Shown: positions 15,659 through 24,496 of the stretch, one piece after another | Numbering within the stretch: the first letter of the stretch is position 1 | How the letters are laid out: every line of letters begins with the position of its first letter | Source: JAWVZS01 sp964507825 | GTDB taxonomy: Archaea; Thermoproteota; Nitrososphaeria; Nitrososphaerales; Nitrosopumilaceae | Length of the DNA stretch: 53,452 nt | NCBI GenBank assembly: GCA_964507825.1 | Contig: CAZDQM010000021.1 | Coordinates: 1 to 53,452, forward strand | Direction: 5' to 3' | Made by a program: the position numbers and the translations under genes | The notes under the pieces: model-generated | Told to the model about the DNA's origin: nothing | Databases searched by the model: none | Seen by the model: only the letters and a program-made list of their open reading frames with translations

Positions 15659-18362
15659 GCGCATCCAGTCAAGATTCTCCGCCCTAGGATTTGACGACCT
15701 GACTGATATCCAACAAAAGGCAATTCCGCTAATACTGGACCGGAAAAATTCACTCCTAGTAGCCCCCACCGGCTCGGGCAAGACCGAGTCCTCGGTAATC
15801 CCAATCTTTTCAGAGGTGGGATCTTCCAAGACTCCTGGAAAGATCAAGGTGCTGTACATCACGCCCCTGCGCGCCCTTAACCGTGACGTCTTTAGAAGGA
15901 TTACAAGATACGCGCACGACGAGGGACTCTCCGTGGAGATACGCCACGGCGACACCACGCAAAAGGCCCGGCGCAAGATCGTCGAGAATCCGCCCGACGT
16001 CCTGATCACCACCCCGGAGACAGTCGTCATCCTTCTTACACAAAAGAGGTACCTAGCCGCATTCTCAGAGGTAAAATGGGTGGTTATAGATGAGGTGCAT
16101 GAGCTGCTTTCAAGCGAGCGCGGCGCGCAGCTAGCCTTGAGCCTCGAAAGATTACAACAGAACTCTCAAGAACAATTTGTCAGGATCGGTCTTTCTGCCA
16201 CCGTCGGCAACCCGGATGACGCGGCACGGTTTATTGCAGGAACCGGCAGGGAGTTTGCAATTGCAAGGGACACGTCGGTTCGCAAGTATGATGTGGACGT
16301 ACGGTATGTAGACGGCACGATAACTGATGTTGCTGATGCCATAATCGAGTACGTTGCGGGCATGAAACTGGACTCCCCGGTCCTGCTGTTTGCAAATACC
16401 CGCGGGGAGGCCGAATTCCTAGCATCCATACTGAAGGAAAAATCCCCATCGGGTGTGGAACTGCACCACGGCTCGCTGTCAAGGGAGGTGCGCGAATCCA
16501 CCGAGGACTCTCTTAGGAGCGGCAGTTCGGGGATTGTAGTATGCACATCCTCACTTGAGCTAGGCCTAGATATCGGCTCTGTGAACCTTGTAATCCATTA
16601 TGGCTCTCCAAGGCAGGCCTCGAAGCTCATCCAAAGGATTGGAAGGAGCAGGCACAATCGCGGCTCTTCTGCTAGGGGATTAATCATTACAAACAGCGCC
16701 GATGACGAGCTTGAGGCGCTAGCCATCCTGCAAAAGATCCGTGATGGCAGCGTTGAAGAGCAACGCATTCATTCTGACCCACTTGACGTGCTAGCGCACC
16801 ATCTTGTAGGCATGACACTGCAATTCGGCGAGGTTTCACTAGACAAGGCACTTGAGCTTGTCCGGAGATCGTTTCCATTTCGGGGGCTGACCCAGGATGA
16901 ATTCACGTCGGTGGTATCCACGCTGGACTCTAGCTCTTTAATTTTATTTGATCGTGAGAAGATGAGCTTCCGGGCAAGGGCGAGAACGTTCAGGTATCAC
17001 TTTGAAAACTTGTCGACGATTCCAGATATACTGCGATTTCGCGTCTTTGATACGATAAGCAAGCGGGTAATCGGCACGCTGGATCAAAGGTTTGTGGGAA
17101 ATTACGGCGATCCCGGAAACGTCTTTGTTTTGAGGGGGACACACTGGCGAATTATTATAGTTGATGAAAAATCGCTGCTGGTAAACGTAGAGCCGGTTCG
17201 CGGCTCCAAGATAACCGTCCCATACTGGGAGGGCGAGAGCATTCCGGTCGACTATATCACGGCGCGCAGCGTCGGACGCTTTAGGACCATGGTATCATCT
17301 GGAGAACTAGCGGTATCCGGCAGAACAATCCTGGGGCTGAACCTTGGCTCTGTTCCAGACGAGAAGACCATCGTTGTCGAATCCGTAGGCAGCGAGGGAA
17401 TAGTCATGCATTCCTGCCTAGGCACAAAGATCAACAGCACCCTGACCGCGCTGATCTCCTCAATGTTATCCTCCATTCTGGGATACCGGGTGGACGGGCG
17501 CTCGGATGCATACCGGATTGCGCTTAACTCACGCGGAAGAATCTCTGAAAAGATTCTAGTAGGTATACTGCATGACACGTATGATCTTTATGATGTGGTG
17601 TCTGCCTCTCTATCTGGAACACATAACGTAAACTGGAGGACATGGTGCGTTGCAAAAAAGTTCGGAATCGTCGGCCGTGATTCCGTCTTTAAGGGCCGGT
17701 TCGCGCACTTTCTTTACGACAGGTACCGCAAGACCCCGCTGGTCATCGAATCACTGCGCGAACTATTCCATGACAAGTATGACTTGGAGAATACGGGAAT
17801 TATACTGGAGCAGATCCGCGACAATAAAATCACCATAATCTGGAATGACTTGGACTCCTTTTCCAAGCTGGCCGAGCCAATCTTGGATCATACTACTAAA
17901 TACTATTCCAATCCCTCTAGCCTGGATACTGGAATGATGGACATGGTCAAGTCTCGATTACTAAAGACTAGGCATCGACTCGTCTGCGTCCGGTGCGGAA
18001 GGTGGGAGCGCTCGGTCCGGACCGACGAGGTCACGTCCTCCCTGTCCTGCCCCCGGTGCCGGGCGCGCCAGGTTGCCGCTACATATTACTCCGACTATTC
18101 CCTGCCCGAGATTGTCCGCAAAAAGCATGGCGGGGGGCGCCTGACCGCGGACGAGGAGCGCAGATTTGAAAGGGCGTGGAAGGTCTCGTCCCTAGTAGAG
18201 AGCTTTGGCAGGACCGCGCTAATCGTCTTGTCTGGATACGGGGTCGGCGCCGATACCGCCGCACGAATCTTGCGCAACATGGTTGATGAGGAAATATTGT
18301 ACCGGCAGATATACGAGGCCGAAAGGCAGTATGTAATGACGAGGGGGTTCTGGGACTCTTAG
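15612..18362 (+). CDS. lhr: Lhr-type DEAD/DEAH helicase with zinc ribbon
   Basis: A 916-residue superfamily 2 helicase of the Lhr group (DNA/RNA repair helicase). Motifs: Q-like region FSALGFDDLTDIQQKAI, Walker A APTGSGKTES near residues 49-58, DEVH box in VVIDEVHELLS, motif III LSATVGNP, and motif VI IQRIGRSRHNRG in the second RecA domain. The long C-terminal part includes the Lhr WH and beta-sheet region, and near residues 796-820 a CxxC...CxxC zinc ribbon (CVRCGRWERS, CPRCRARQ). The ATG at 15612 overlaps the small membrane gene. Its last 4 bases overlap the convergent RPA gene. Confidence 0.92.
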   Translation: MREPESDRQSHRARIERIQSRFSALGFDDLTDIQQKAIPLILDRKNSLLVAPTGSGKTESSVIPIFSEVGSSKTPGKIKVLYITPLRALNRDVFRRITRYAHDEGLSVEIRHGDTTQKARRKIVENPPDVLITTPETVVILLTQKRYLAAFSEVKWVVIDEVHELLSSERGAQLALSLERLQQNSQEQFVRIGLSATVGNPDDAARFIAGTGREFAIARDTSVRKYDVDVRYVDGTITDVADAIIEYVAGMKLDSPVLLFANTRGEAEFLASILKEKSPSGVELHHGSLSREVRESTEDSLRSGSSGIVVCTSSLELGLDIGSVNLVIHYGSPRQASKLIQRIGRSRHNRGSSARGLIITNSADDELEALAILQKIRDGSVEEQRIHSDPLDVLAHHLVGMTLQFGEVSLDKALELVRRSFPFRGLTQDEFTSVVSTLDSSSLILFDREKMSFRARARTFRYHFENLSTIPDILRFRVFDTISKRVIGTLDQRFVGNYGDPGNVFVLRGTHWRIIIVDEKSLLVNVEPVRGSKITVPYWEGESIPVDYITARSVGRFRTMVSSGELAVSGRTILGLNLGSVPDEKTIVVESVGSEGIVMHSCLGTKINSTLTALISSMLSSILGYRVDGRSDAYRIALNSRGRISEKILVGILHDTYDLYDVVSASLSGTHNVNWRTWCVAKKFGIVGRDSVFKGRFAHFLYDRYRKTPLVIESLRELFHDKYDLENTGIILEQIRDNKITIIWNDLDSFSKLAEPILDHTTKYYSNPSSLDTGMMDMVKSRLLKTRHRLVCVRCGRWERSVRTDEVTSSLSCPRCRARQVAATYYSDYSLPEIVRKKHGGGRLTADEERRFERAWKVSSLVESFGRTALIVLSGYGVGADTAARILRNMVDEEILYRQIYEAERQYVMTRGFWDS

Positions 18363-19771
18363 TTTATCTGCGTGATCTTTGAGAACCTGCCTAGCACGAG
18401 CTCGGTCCTGTCATCAAAGCCTTTTTTGGCGCCGGCCCCGATAATTGATATCTTTTCACCAATCTCGTATTTGTCAACTAGCCTTGCCTGATTTCTCCAG
18501 CCCTTGACCCATATCTGCCCGCTGTCATCTTCTACTAGCATTTCGGACAGGCTGACTGTCTCCCCACTCCTAGTCTGGATGTCCCTGCGGTCGGTCTTTT
18601 TTAGAATTATGCACTTTATGCACGCGCTACTTTCTGGTCTAATATCTGCAACCTTGGAGATGAGTGATTCGATTGTAGGAATGCCAGCGTCCTCGTCGGC
18701 CCTTCTGACAAAAGAGTCCTCGTCTAGCCAGATCGAGTTACCATACGCCTTGGACGGCATGCATTCCATGATGTCGCCCTCGACTAGCATTGCCGAGCTC
18801 TCTGACGAATCAGTTATGTATATCATGTTTCCGTTTTTGTCTATCCCGGTAATCGTACGGCCGCCGGACTCGTCACTGGTACTGGAAATTATTCTTACCT
18901 TGATCGGCTCTGACTCTCCCTGACCGTCTATCATGATTACTGTGGAGTCGTTTCCGTGTATCTCGAGCCCCTGCATCGCGGGCTTTGCACGCACTCCGAA
19001 CAGCCTTATGCCGGCCTGTGATGGAACAATCTTGGGTATTGACGCCTCGTCCTTTCCCCACAGTACCACGCGCGTCGATATTCCGTCCTTTCCCTTCATC
19101 GACAGCTTTAAGGCGGTGCTTGGCTGTCCCCTCGAGTTTGTAAATCTCATGGTGGATATGGCGCCATCAAGCACCCCGTAAACGACCACGTCTGTATCAT
19201 TCTCACTTATCTCGCTTGGATCTTTTGTTATGGAGTCAATTGTCGGTATGCTACTGTTACTCTCCCTTTGCTCTATCGTGGCGCCGGAGCCTATGTTGAT
19301 TGTAGGCGAACCGTTTATGTCCGACTTTACATACGCCTTTATGATCTTTATCAGGTCGCCTGGCTTTAATCCGTCGACTCCGGGCAGGTTTGCCTTTTCA
19401 TCCCACAGTTTTACACTTGCAGTAGAGTCCCCGTCATATACGGTCATGGTTCTCAGGAGGAACGGGGTGCCGTCCTTTCTGGAATACTGCTTGGCAGGAG
19501 ATAAATTCAATACCCTGGTCTCAAGCGAGACCTCCTTTGCACCAGCATAGAGATCCTTTATGCCAATCTCCATTTGTGGCTGCTCGTCTATGGTAATTCC
19601 CAGCTCTGCGGCTATGAGGAATATTGCTCCCTGATCCGTAAGATAGCCCGCGCCAACACTGTTCTTTTTCGCCTGGATCATCTCCTGGACTTTCTCAACG
19701 GTCAGTCCGGGACTCTTTTCCATCAGCTTTGACTGGAGTTCTTCAAACGTTGACAACAGTATTTGTGACAT
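18359..19771 (-). CDS. RPA-like ssDNA-binding protein with multiple OB folds
   Basis: About 470 residues starting at ATG 19771 (MSQILLSTFEEL). After a helical N-terminal region come at least three OB-fold repeats, visible as YAGAKEVSLETRVLNL..TVYDGDSTASVKLWD, DVVVYGVLDGAI..STRVVLWGKDE and a final CIKCIILKKTDRRD..QIWVKGWRNQARL. This is the archaeal RPA41-type architecture. It binds single-stranded DNA in replication and repair. The tail-to-tail overlap with lhr is four bases. No separate zinc finger is clear. Confidence 0.88.
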   Translation of the reverse strand: MSQILLSTFEELQSKLMEKSPGLTVEKVQEMIQAKKNSVGAGYLTDQGAIFLIAAELGITIDEQPQMEIGIKDLYAGAKEVSLETRVLNLSPAKQYSRKDGTPFLLRTMTVYDGDSTASVKLWDEKANLPGVDGLKPGDLIKIIKAYVKSDINGSPTINIGSGATIEQRESNSSIPTIDSITKDPSEISENDTDVVVYGVLDGAISTMRFTNSRGQPSTALKLSMKGKDGISTRVVLWGKDEASIPKIVPSQAGIRLFGVRAKPAMQGLEIHGNDSTVIMIDGQGESEPIKVRIISSTSDESGGRTITGIDKNGNMIYITDSSESSAMLVEGDIMECMPSKAYGNSIWLDEDSFVRRADEDAGIPTIESLISKVADIRPESSACIKCIILKKTDRRDIQTRSGETVSLSEMLVEDDSGQIWVKGWRNQARLVDKYEIGEKISIIGAGAKKGFDDRTELVLGRFSKITQIN

Positions 19772-19853
19772 TCCTGCATTAATAAAAATTTCATTTTGTG
19801 CGCATGCGGCAGATTTCATTAACTACATTAGTGAGCAGTAGTGATCCCACATC

Positions 19854-20786
19854 ATGCTGTGTATCGACGCCTGCTCCCTCTCAAAGTCGTATGGAAAGAC
19901 TATTGCGATAAATTCCTTGGACCTGTCGGTGGAGCCCGGACAGGTCTTTGGCTTTTTAGGGCCAAACGGCGCGGGCAAATCCACCACAATTAAGATGCTT
20001 ACGACCCTGATCAGGCCCTCGTCGGGCTCGCTGGATATACTTGGAATCAATGCCATACGTGAACCGCTGGCGGTACGGTCAAGGATAGGCGTTGTCCTGC
20101 AGCAGCCTAGCTACGAGCCCACGCTCTCTGTCGAAAAGTCCCTTGACAAATACGGCATGATGTGGAATGTTCCGGCGGGTATGCGCAGGGACCGCGTGGA
20201 GCAGCTGCTTGCCGATTTTGAGCTTGTTGATATCCGGAAAAAAAGGAATGAGGACCTGTCTATTGGCCAGCGCAGGCGCGTCCAGGTTGCACGCGAATTC
20301 ATGCACGACATGGATCTGCTCTTCCTAGACGAGCCCACAGTAGGCCTCGATCCTTCCGCACGCAGGAGGCTGCTTGATTTTTTAAGGGACAAGACGAGAT
20401 CCGGACTGACAATTTTTTACACCACCCACGTACTAGCCGAGGCAGAATACTTGTGCAACAATATAGCAATCATAAATCAGGGCAGGCTTGTCACCATAGA
20501 CACGCCCGAGTCATTAAAGGAGACGTACGGGCGTGAAAAAACCATCAAGATTCGGATTTCAGGATCCGCTCCGCGTATGGAATTGGAGGAAATTCCCGAC
20601 TGCATCATAAATGAAGAGCCGGGCATGCTAACCATCAACTCCAATGCCTCCGAAAAAATCATCCCGCACGTGCTTGATGCGCTAGACAGGAGCAAGGTTA
20701 CAGTAGAAGATCTCTCCATAGTTCCCACGAATCTTGAGGAGATCTTTTTAAAAATGACGGGTGGAAGGGGTGCATCCGGTAGCTAG
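19854..20786 (+). CDS. ABC-2 type transporter, ATP-binding protein
   Basis: A 310-residue ATPase of the drug/lipid exporter (DrrA-like) class. Walker A GPNGAGKST lies near residues 36-44, signature LSIGQRRRV near 138-146, and Walker B LLFLDEPTVGLDP follows. The C-terminal 90 residues form the usual accessory domain of this class. It overlaps the permease gene by 26 bases, so the two form an exporter unit. Substrate unknown. Confidence 0.93.
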   Translation: MLCIDACSLSKSYGKTIAINSLDLSVEPGQVFGFLGPNGAGKSTTIKMLTTLIRPSSGSLDILGINAIREPLAVRSRIGVVLQQPSYEPTLSVEKSLDKYGMMWNVPAGMRRDRVEQLLADFELVDIRKKRNEDLSIGQRRRVQVAREFMHDMDLLFLDEPTVGLDPSARRRLLDFLRDKTRSGLTIFYTTHVLAEAEYLCNNIAIINQGRLVTIDTPESLKETYGREKTIKIRISGSAPRMELEEIPDCIINEEPGMLTINSNASEKIIPHVLDALDRSKVTVEDLSIVPTNLEEIFLKMTGGRGASGS

Positions 20787-21531
20787 GTTGGTGAACCGGA
20801 ACCTTACCATCTCGCTGAACCCTGGGTTCCTGATCTGGCAGGTTATATTTCCGCTGATCTACATATTTGTGGCCGGGTTTGCATACACGTCCCTTATAGA
20901 CAGTGTATCTTTGGGAGATAAAAATATCAGCTATCCTACATTCCTGGCTACCGGGATGATTGGGTTCAACATCATGAACAGTACGCTGGTATCGGGCATC
21001 ATAATCTGGAATGATCGCAGGCATGGAATGTTCGAGCAGATAATGTCAGGACCGTTTACTAGGGCCCATTATATCGTGGGCAACATATGCACGATTGGGA
21101 TTGTAGGCCTAGTAAGCGCCGCGCTGATAGCACTAGTCGGGTTTCCGGTCTTTGCAGGGGCTGTTAACTTTGAGTTTTATACAATTCCGATGATAATCTT
21201 TGCATCCGTTATTGGATCAATACTGTTTGGTTCCGTTGCATCAATTATATCTACGCGCCTAAAGTCAAGCGAGGGCTTTAATGTAGTGATTAATACGATC
21301 TTTTTGCTCTTTGCATTCGTTAGCACGGCGTTTTATCCTGCATCTGGCGCGCCCGAGCCGCTGGCAACGGCCTTTTACCTGAACCCGCTGACCTACCTAG
21401 TCGACGTGATTCGTGCAGGCGTGTTTGGCGCGGTTACAGAGTTTGTAGTCATGGAGATGATCATATTGGCGGCACTTGCGCTTGTCTTGTTTTTCATGGC
21501 TACTAGACTCTTGACTCGGCTAGACTTTTGA
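20761..21531 (+). CDS. ABC-2 type transporter, permease
   Basis: A 256-residue membrane protein with six predicted helices and the ABC-2 signature around residues 215-230 (FYLNPLTYLVDVIRAG). The NDRRHGMFEQIMSGP segment between helices is typical of DrrB-like permeases. Translation is probably coupled to the ATPase because the genes overlap. The tRNA-Gln gene on the other strand starts one base after its stop codon. Confidence 0.92.
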   Translation: MEGVHPVARLVNRNLTISLNPGFLIWQVIFPLIYIFVAGFAYTSLIDSVSLGDKNISYPTFLATGMIGFNIMNSTLVSGIIIWNDRRHGMFEQIMSGPFTRAHYIVGNICTIGIVGLVSAALIALVGFPVFAGAVNFEFYTIPMIIFASVIGSILFGSVASIISTRLKSSEGFNVVINTIFLLFAFVSTAFYPASGAPEPLATAFYLNPLTYLVDVIRAGVFGAVTEFVVMEMIILAALALVLFFMATRLLTRLDF

Positions 21532-21532
21532 A

Positions 21533-21605
21533 TAGCCCGGCCCAGATTCGAACTGGGGTCAAGGGCTCCAAAGGCCCCTATGCTTGACCTCTACACTACC
21601 GGGCT
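21533..21605 (-). tRNA. tRNA-Gln (TTG anticodon)
   Basis: A 73-nt cloverleaf. The acceptor pair AGCCCGG/CCGGGCT is perfect; the anticodon stem GGGGC/GCCCT holds the loop CTTTGGA, giving anticodon TTG. The T arm CCCAG-TTCGAAT-CTGGG is intact. CCA is not encoded. No intron. The GatDE pair in this window would amidate Glu on this tRNA, as no glutaminyl-tRNA synthetase is needed in archaea. Confidence 0.95.
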
Positions 21606-21646
21606 AGCATCATAACCGTGCCCTACTCCCTTAATGATATTTTCTA

Positions 21647-22678
21647 TTATCCCTCAAACAACTTTATTGTTTTTGCTAGTACTGGGTATGGATCCCGCAT
21701 CTGCCTTAGCAGCTCCCTCGCCCTCTTGCCATGAGCATTTCCCTTCTCTAGGAGAATCTTTTGCACCAGTGCCGAAATCCTCCTCGGATCCTCTTCCCTC
21801 CTTATGATCTTCTTTCTGACCAGGTACTTTTCCTCGCGGTTTGGCACCGCATTGTATGATATAGTTGGTATCCCTAAGAGGGCCGACTCGGTGGTCATGG
21901 TGCCCCCAGTGCCGATAAACACGTCGGCGTTTGTCAGTAGCATCTTGCCGTCGTATGACTTTGTTAGAACCTTTATCCTGTCTCCGAACTTTTTCTTGAG
22001 TCTCTTGATCTGCTCGTCGTATCTTCCTAGGGCGACTATCTCCGCGTCAACATTTTCAGAGAGCTCGCGTAGAATCCGATCGACGTTTCCCATGCCAGTA
22101 ACATATGCGGCCTGCTCCTCGGCTGTCCTTACCAGTACGGTCTTTTTGTTCTTGGAGTATGGTACCTCTTGATCCTTGAAGACTTGGTGCTTCATGATTA
22201 CAAAGGCATCGATTGCGTTGTACTGTATTATATCCTCCTCGTCTATCCCGAACCGCGCAAAGATCCGCTTGGGGGTGATTGACGGGATCAGCAGCTTTTG
22301 CACCAGCGGCACGTACAGCCTGTTTTGGTGGATTGCGTGCACGGCATCGGCGAACCCCACATGGTTTATTCCCAAGCCAAATGATACCCTTGCCGCGTCC
22401 GGCGAGCAGAAACTGACGGCCAGATCCGGCTTTTCCCTCTCGACTAAGCGCTGGAGCATCGATATTCTTTGTATTCCCGCCCTTAGCTTGCCGCCATTGC
22501 TCTTGCCCCCGTGCATCCCGACGAATTTCAGATTGAACTTTCTAATATTCGACAAATTTGTCAGCTCCCTGTACCTTCTGCCGGTGCACAGTACGGTATG
22601 CCTTTTTTGTAATTTCTTGACAATCGGCTCAAAAAACAGCAGCTGTTTGGGCGTCAGAATGTCTATCCAAATCTTCAA
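21647..22678 (-). CDS. DUF354-family protein, GT-B-like fold
   Basis: A 343-residue protein of the DUF354 family. The N-terminal MKIWIDILTPKQLLFFEPI and the C-terminal DVFIGTGGTMTTESALLGIPTISY block (a nucleotide-sugar-type glycine/serine loop) resemble the UDP-GlcNAc 2-epimerase/MurG superfamily. No signal peptide or membrane segment. Biochemical function is not established; a role with nucleotide sugars is inference from fold. It is divergent from the dehydrogenase-like gene with 66 bases between. Confidence 0.85.
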   Translation of the reverse strand: MKIWIDILTPKQLLFFEPIVKKLQKRHTVLCTGRRYRELTNLSNIRKFNLKFVGMHGGKSNGGKLRAGIQRISMLQRLVEREKPDLAVSFCSPDAARVSFGLGINHVGFADAVHAIHQNRLYVPLVQKLLIPSITPKRIFARFGIDEEDIIQYNAIDAFVIMKHQVFKDQEVPYSKNKKTVLVRTAEEQAAYVTGMGNVDRILRELSENVDAEIVALGRYDEQIKRLKKKFGDRIKVLTKSYDGKMLLTNADVFIGTGGTMTTESALLGIPTISYNAVPNREEKYLVRKKIIRREEDPRRISALVQKILLEKGNAHGKRARELLRQMRDPYPVLAKTIKLFEG

Positions 22679-22744
22679 TTAAAAACTCGCCTCCTGATCC
22701 GCTTAAATAAGTTTTTTTTAGTGCGACAATCTAGACTAATCACG

Positions 22745-23878
22745 ATGAGAGTCAAGGTTGCAGTTTACGGCTTTAGCACGGAAGGGTATGCGCTTGCATG
22801 CCAGATGGCCATAAACGGTGCAGACGTGTCCATGATCGACGAGTCCGCCTCGTCGGCAGTATCGCTCAAGACCGAGATTGCCAAGACATATCCAAACGTT
22901 TCTGCCCTAAAGGAGGACGAGCTGTTACTTCCAATGATGCCCATAGACGTGGCCATATCAAAGGCCCAGTACGTGTTCTTTACCCCCATGATACGAAAGA
23001 CCGGCCAGGATACAAAAATCGAAGTCAATTCAAAATTCAAGGACGCGGTCCAATCAATGAAGAAAAACAGTGCTGTCGTGTACGGAGTCCCGACCGGCTT
23101 TGGCGGCAACAATGAAAACATTGCACTGCTAGAGCACGTTACCGGATTCAGGGCGGGCAAGTCAGTCGGCTATTTTTATTATCCGGCTTCTGCGACAAAT
23201 TCACCCCGAGTCATGGGATCCTTTAATGGCAAGTCCGATGAGAGGCTAGCCAAGCTGCTGGCTTCTGGGAAAAAGGAGAAGGGATTCGTCCACCTGTCAT
23301 CTGCAGAACACTTTCATGCCATTGACGTGATGGCCCGGTTCTCAAAGATCTGCGGCATCCTTGAGGTATGCAAGTTCGCCCAGGAAGACGTTACGAGGAG
23401 GGATCTTGCCTCAGACGAGTTTAAAAATATCTTTCTTGATGACATGATTAACGGACTGTACGACCTAAGGCTCATGTCTGCGTCATTTGAGGGAGCGAAT
23501 ACAATGATGACCATGATTAACAGCAGCATAAAGGGTATAGACAATTATGTCAGGCGGCTCATTGATGAGATACGCGCGATTCTTAAAAGGAACGAGCTCA
23601 AGGCGAGCAAGACCAAGCTGGCGCTAGCGTGGACGCTGGACATGTATGAGATGCGGGGTGACAAGATTGAAATGCTGCAGACGCTTCAGGCCAAGATGCG
23701 TGACTATATCGGTGACGTGGCGGCATATGCGGATCCGGACCTAGACATATTTCACAGCGACAAGACCATGATAATAGTATCTTGCTCAAAAAAGGATTAC
23801 GACAACCTAGCGGCGTCCAAGTCAGATGATGAGTTGATAGTAGTCAAGGCAAACCCGTTGTATGGAATAAAAGAATAA
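22745..23878 (+). CDS. Rossmann dehydrogenase-like protein
   Basis: About 377 residues. The N-terminus VKVAVYGFSTEGYALACQMAINGADVSMID is a dinucleotide-binding beta-alpha-beta unit with GxxxxG spacing (GFSTEG). It resembles the N-terminal region of UDP-glucose/GDP-mannose dehydrogenases, but I do not see their catalytic Cys region, so activity is uncertain. Helices in residues 210-310 are rich in K, E and M. The ATG at 22745 starts right before the Rossmann strand. A TATA-like run lies at 22705-22715. Possibly a lineage-specific protein. Confidence 0.65.
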   Translation: MRVKVAVYGFSTEGYALACQMAINGADVSMIDESASSAVSLKTEIAKTYPNVSALKEDELLLPMMPIDVAISKAQYVFFTPMIRKTGQDTKIEVNSKFKDAVQSMKKNSAVVYGVPTGFGGNNENIALLEHVTGFRAGKSVGYFYYPASATNSPRVMGSFNGKSDERLAKLLASGKKEKGFVHLSSAEHFHAIDVMARFSKICGILEVCKFAQEDVTRRDLASDEFKNIFLDDMINGLYDLRLMSASFEGANTMMTMINSSIKGIDNYVRRLIDEIRAILKRNELKASKTKLALAWTLDMYEMRGDKIEMLQTLQAKMRDYIGDVAAYADPDLDIFHSDKTMIIVSCSKKDYDNLAASKSDDELIVVKANPLYGIKE

Positions 23879-23903
23879 ATTTAGAAACCAAAAGATTTCC
23901 ACA

Positions 23904-24491
23904 TTGTCCGAAGAAATCGATGGTACTAAATCCGTCCAGGTATCTGATACACCTGACGAGATTCCCGAAGAGATTCCCGTAGAAATCAGAGATAATTCCT
24001 CGACAGGTTCTGAGCCCCACCAACCGTCTAGGGGGACACTGCTTACATTGATCTCTGAGCAAAAAACAATGCTGGAAAACTATGAGGAGAAACTAAAGCG
24101 CTCCCTAGCCGACTTTGACAACCTTCGGAAAAAGACCGCCGCCGACATTGAAAGAGGCGTGAACAATCAGGTTGACAGGTGTTTTTTGGACTTTTTGCAG
24201 ATTTATGACGATTTTCTCAGGGCAAAGGACTCTTTTGATCACAATAATGTAGACACAAAGGGCCTAGATTCCATCCTGAAGAACATGGAATCATTTCTGG
24301 CCAAGTATAACGTGACTCCAATCGAGGCGCAGGGCAAGACGTTTGATCCAAACTTTCATGAGGCAATCTCCATTGCATCGGATTCCGAGTTGGATGAGAA
24401 TATTATAACAAAAGAAATCAGGAAAGGATATATTTCCCATAATAGGGTTATAAGACCGACACTTGTGGAGATATCAAAAGGCAGTGATTAG
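23904..24491 (+). CDS. grpE: GrpE nucleotide exchange factor
   Basis: A 195-residue GrpE. An acidic N-terminal region is followed by the long coiled-coil (SEQKTMLENYEEKLKRSLADFDNLRKK) and the C-terminal beta domain (DPNFHEAISI..ITKEIRKGYISHNRVIRPTLVEIS). It releases ADP from DnaK. Start is TTG. dnaK begins 5 bases after its stop, giving a grpE-dnaK-dnaJ operon. Confidence 0.95.
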   Translation: MSEEIDGTKSVQVSDTPDEIPEEIPVEIRDNSSTGSEPHQPSRGTLLTLISEQKTMLENYEEKLKRSLADFDNLRKKTAADIERGVNNQVDRCFLDFLQIYDDFLRAKDSFDHNNVDTKGLDSILKNMESFLAKYNVTPIEAQGKTFDPNFHEAISIASDSELDENIITKEIRKGYISHNRVIRPTLVEISKGSD

Positions 24492-24496
24492 AAGAT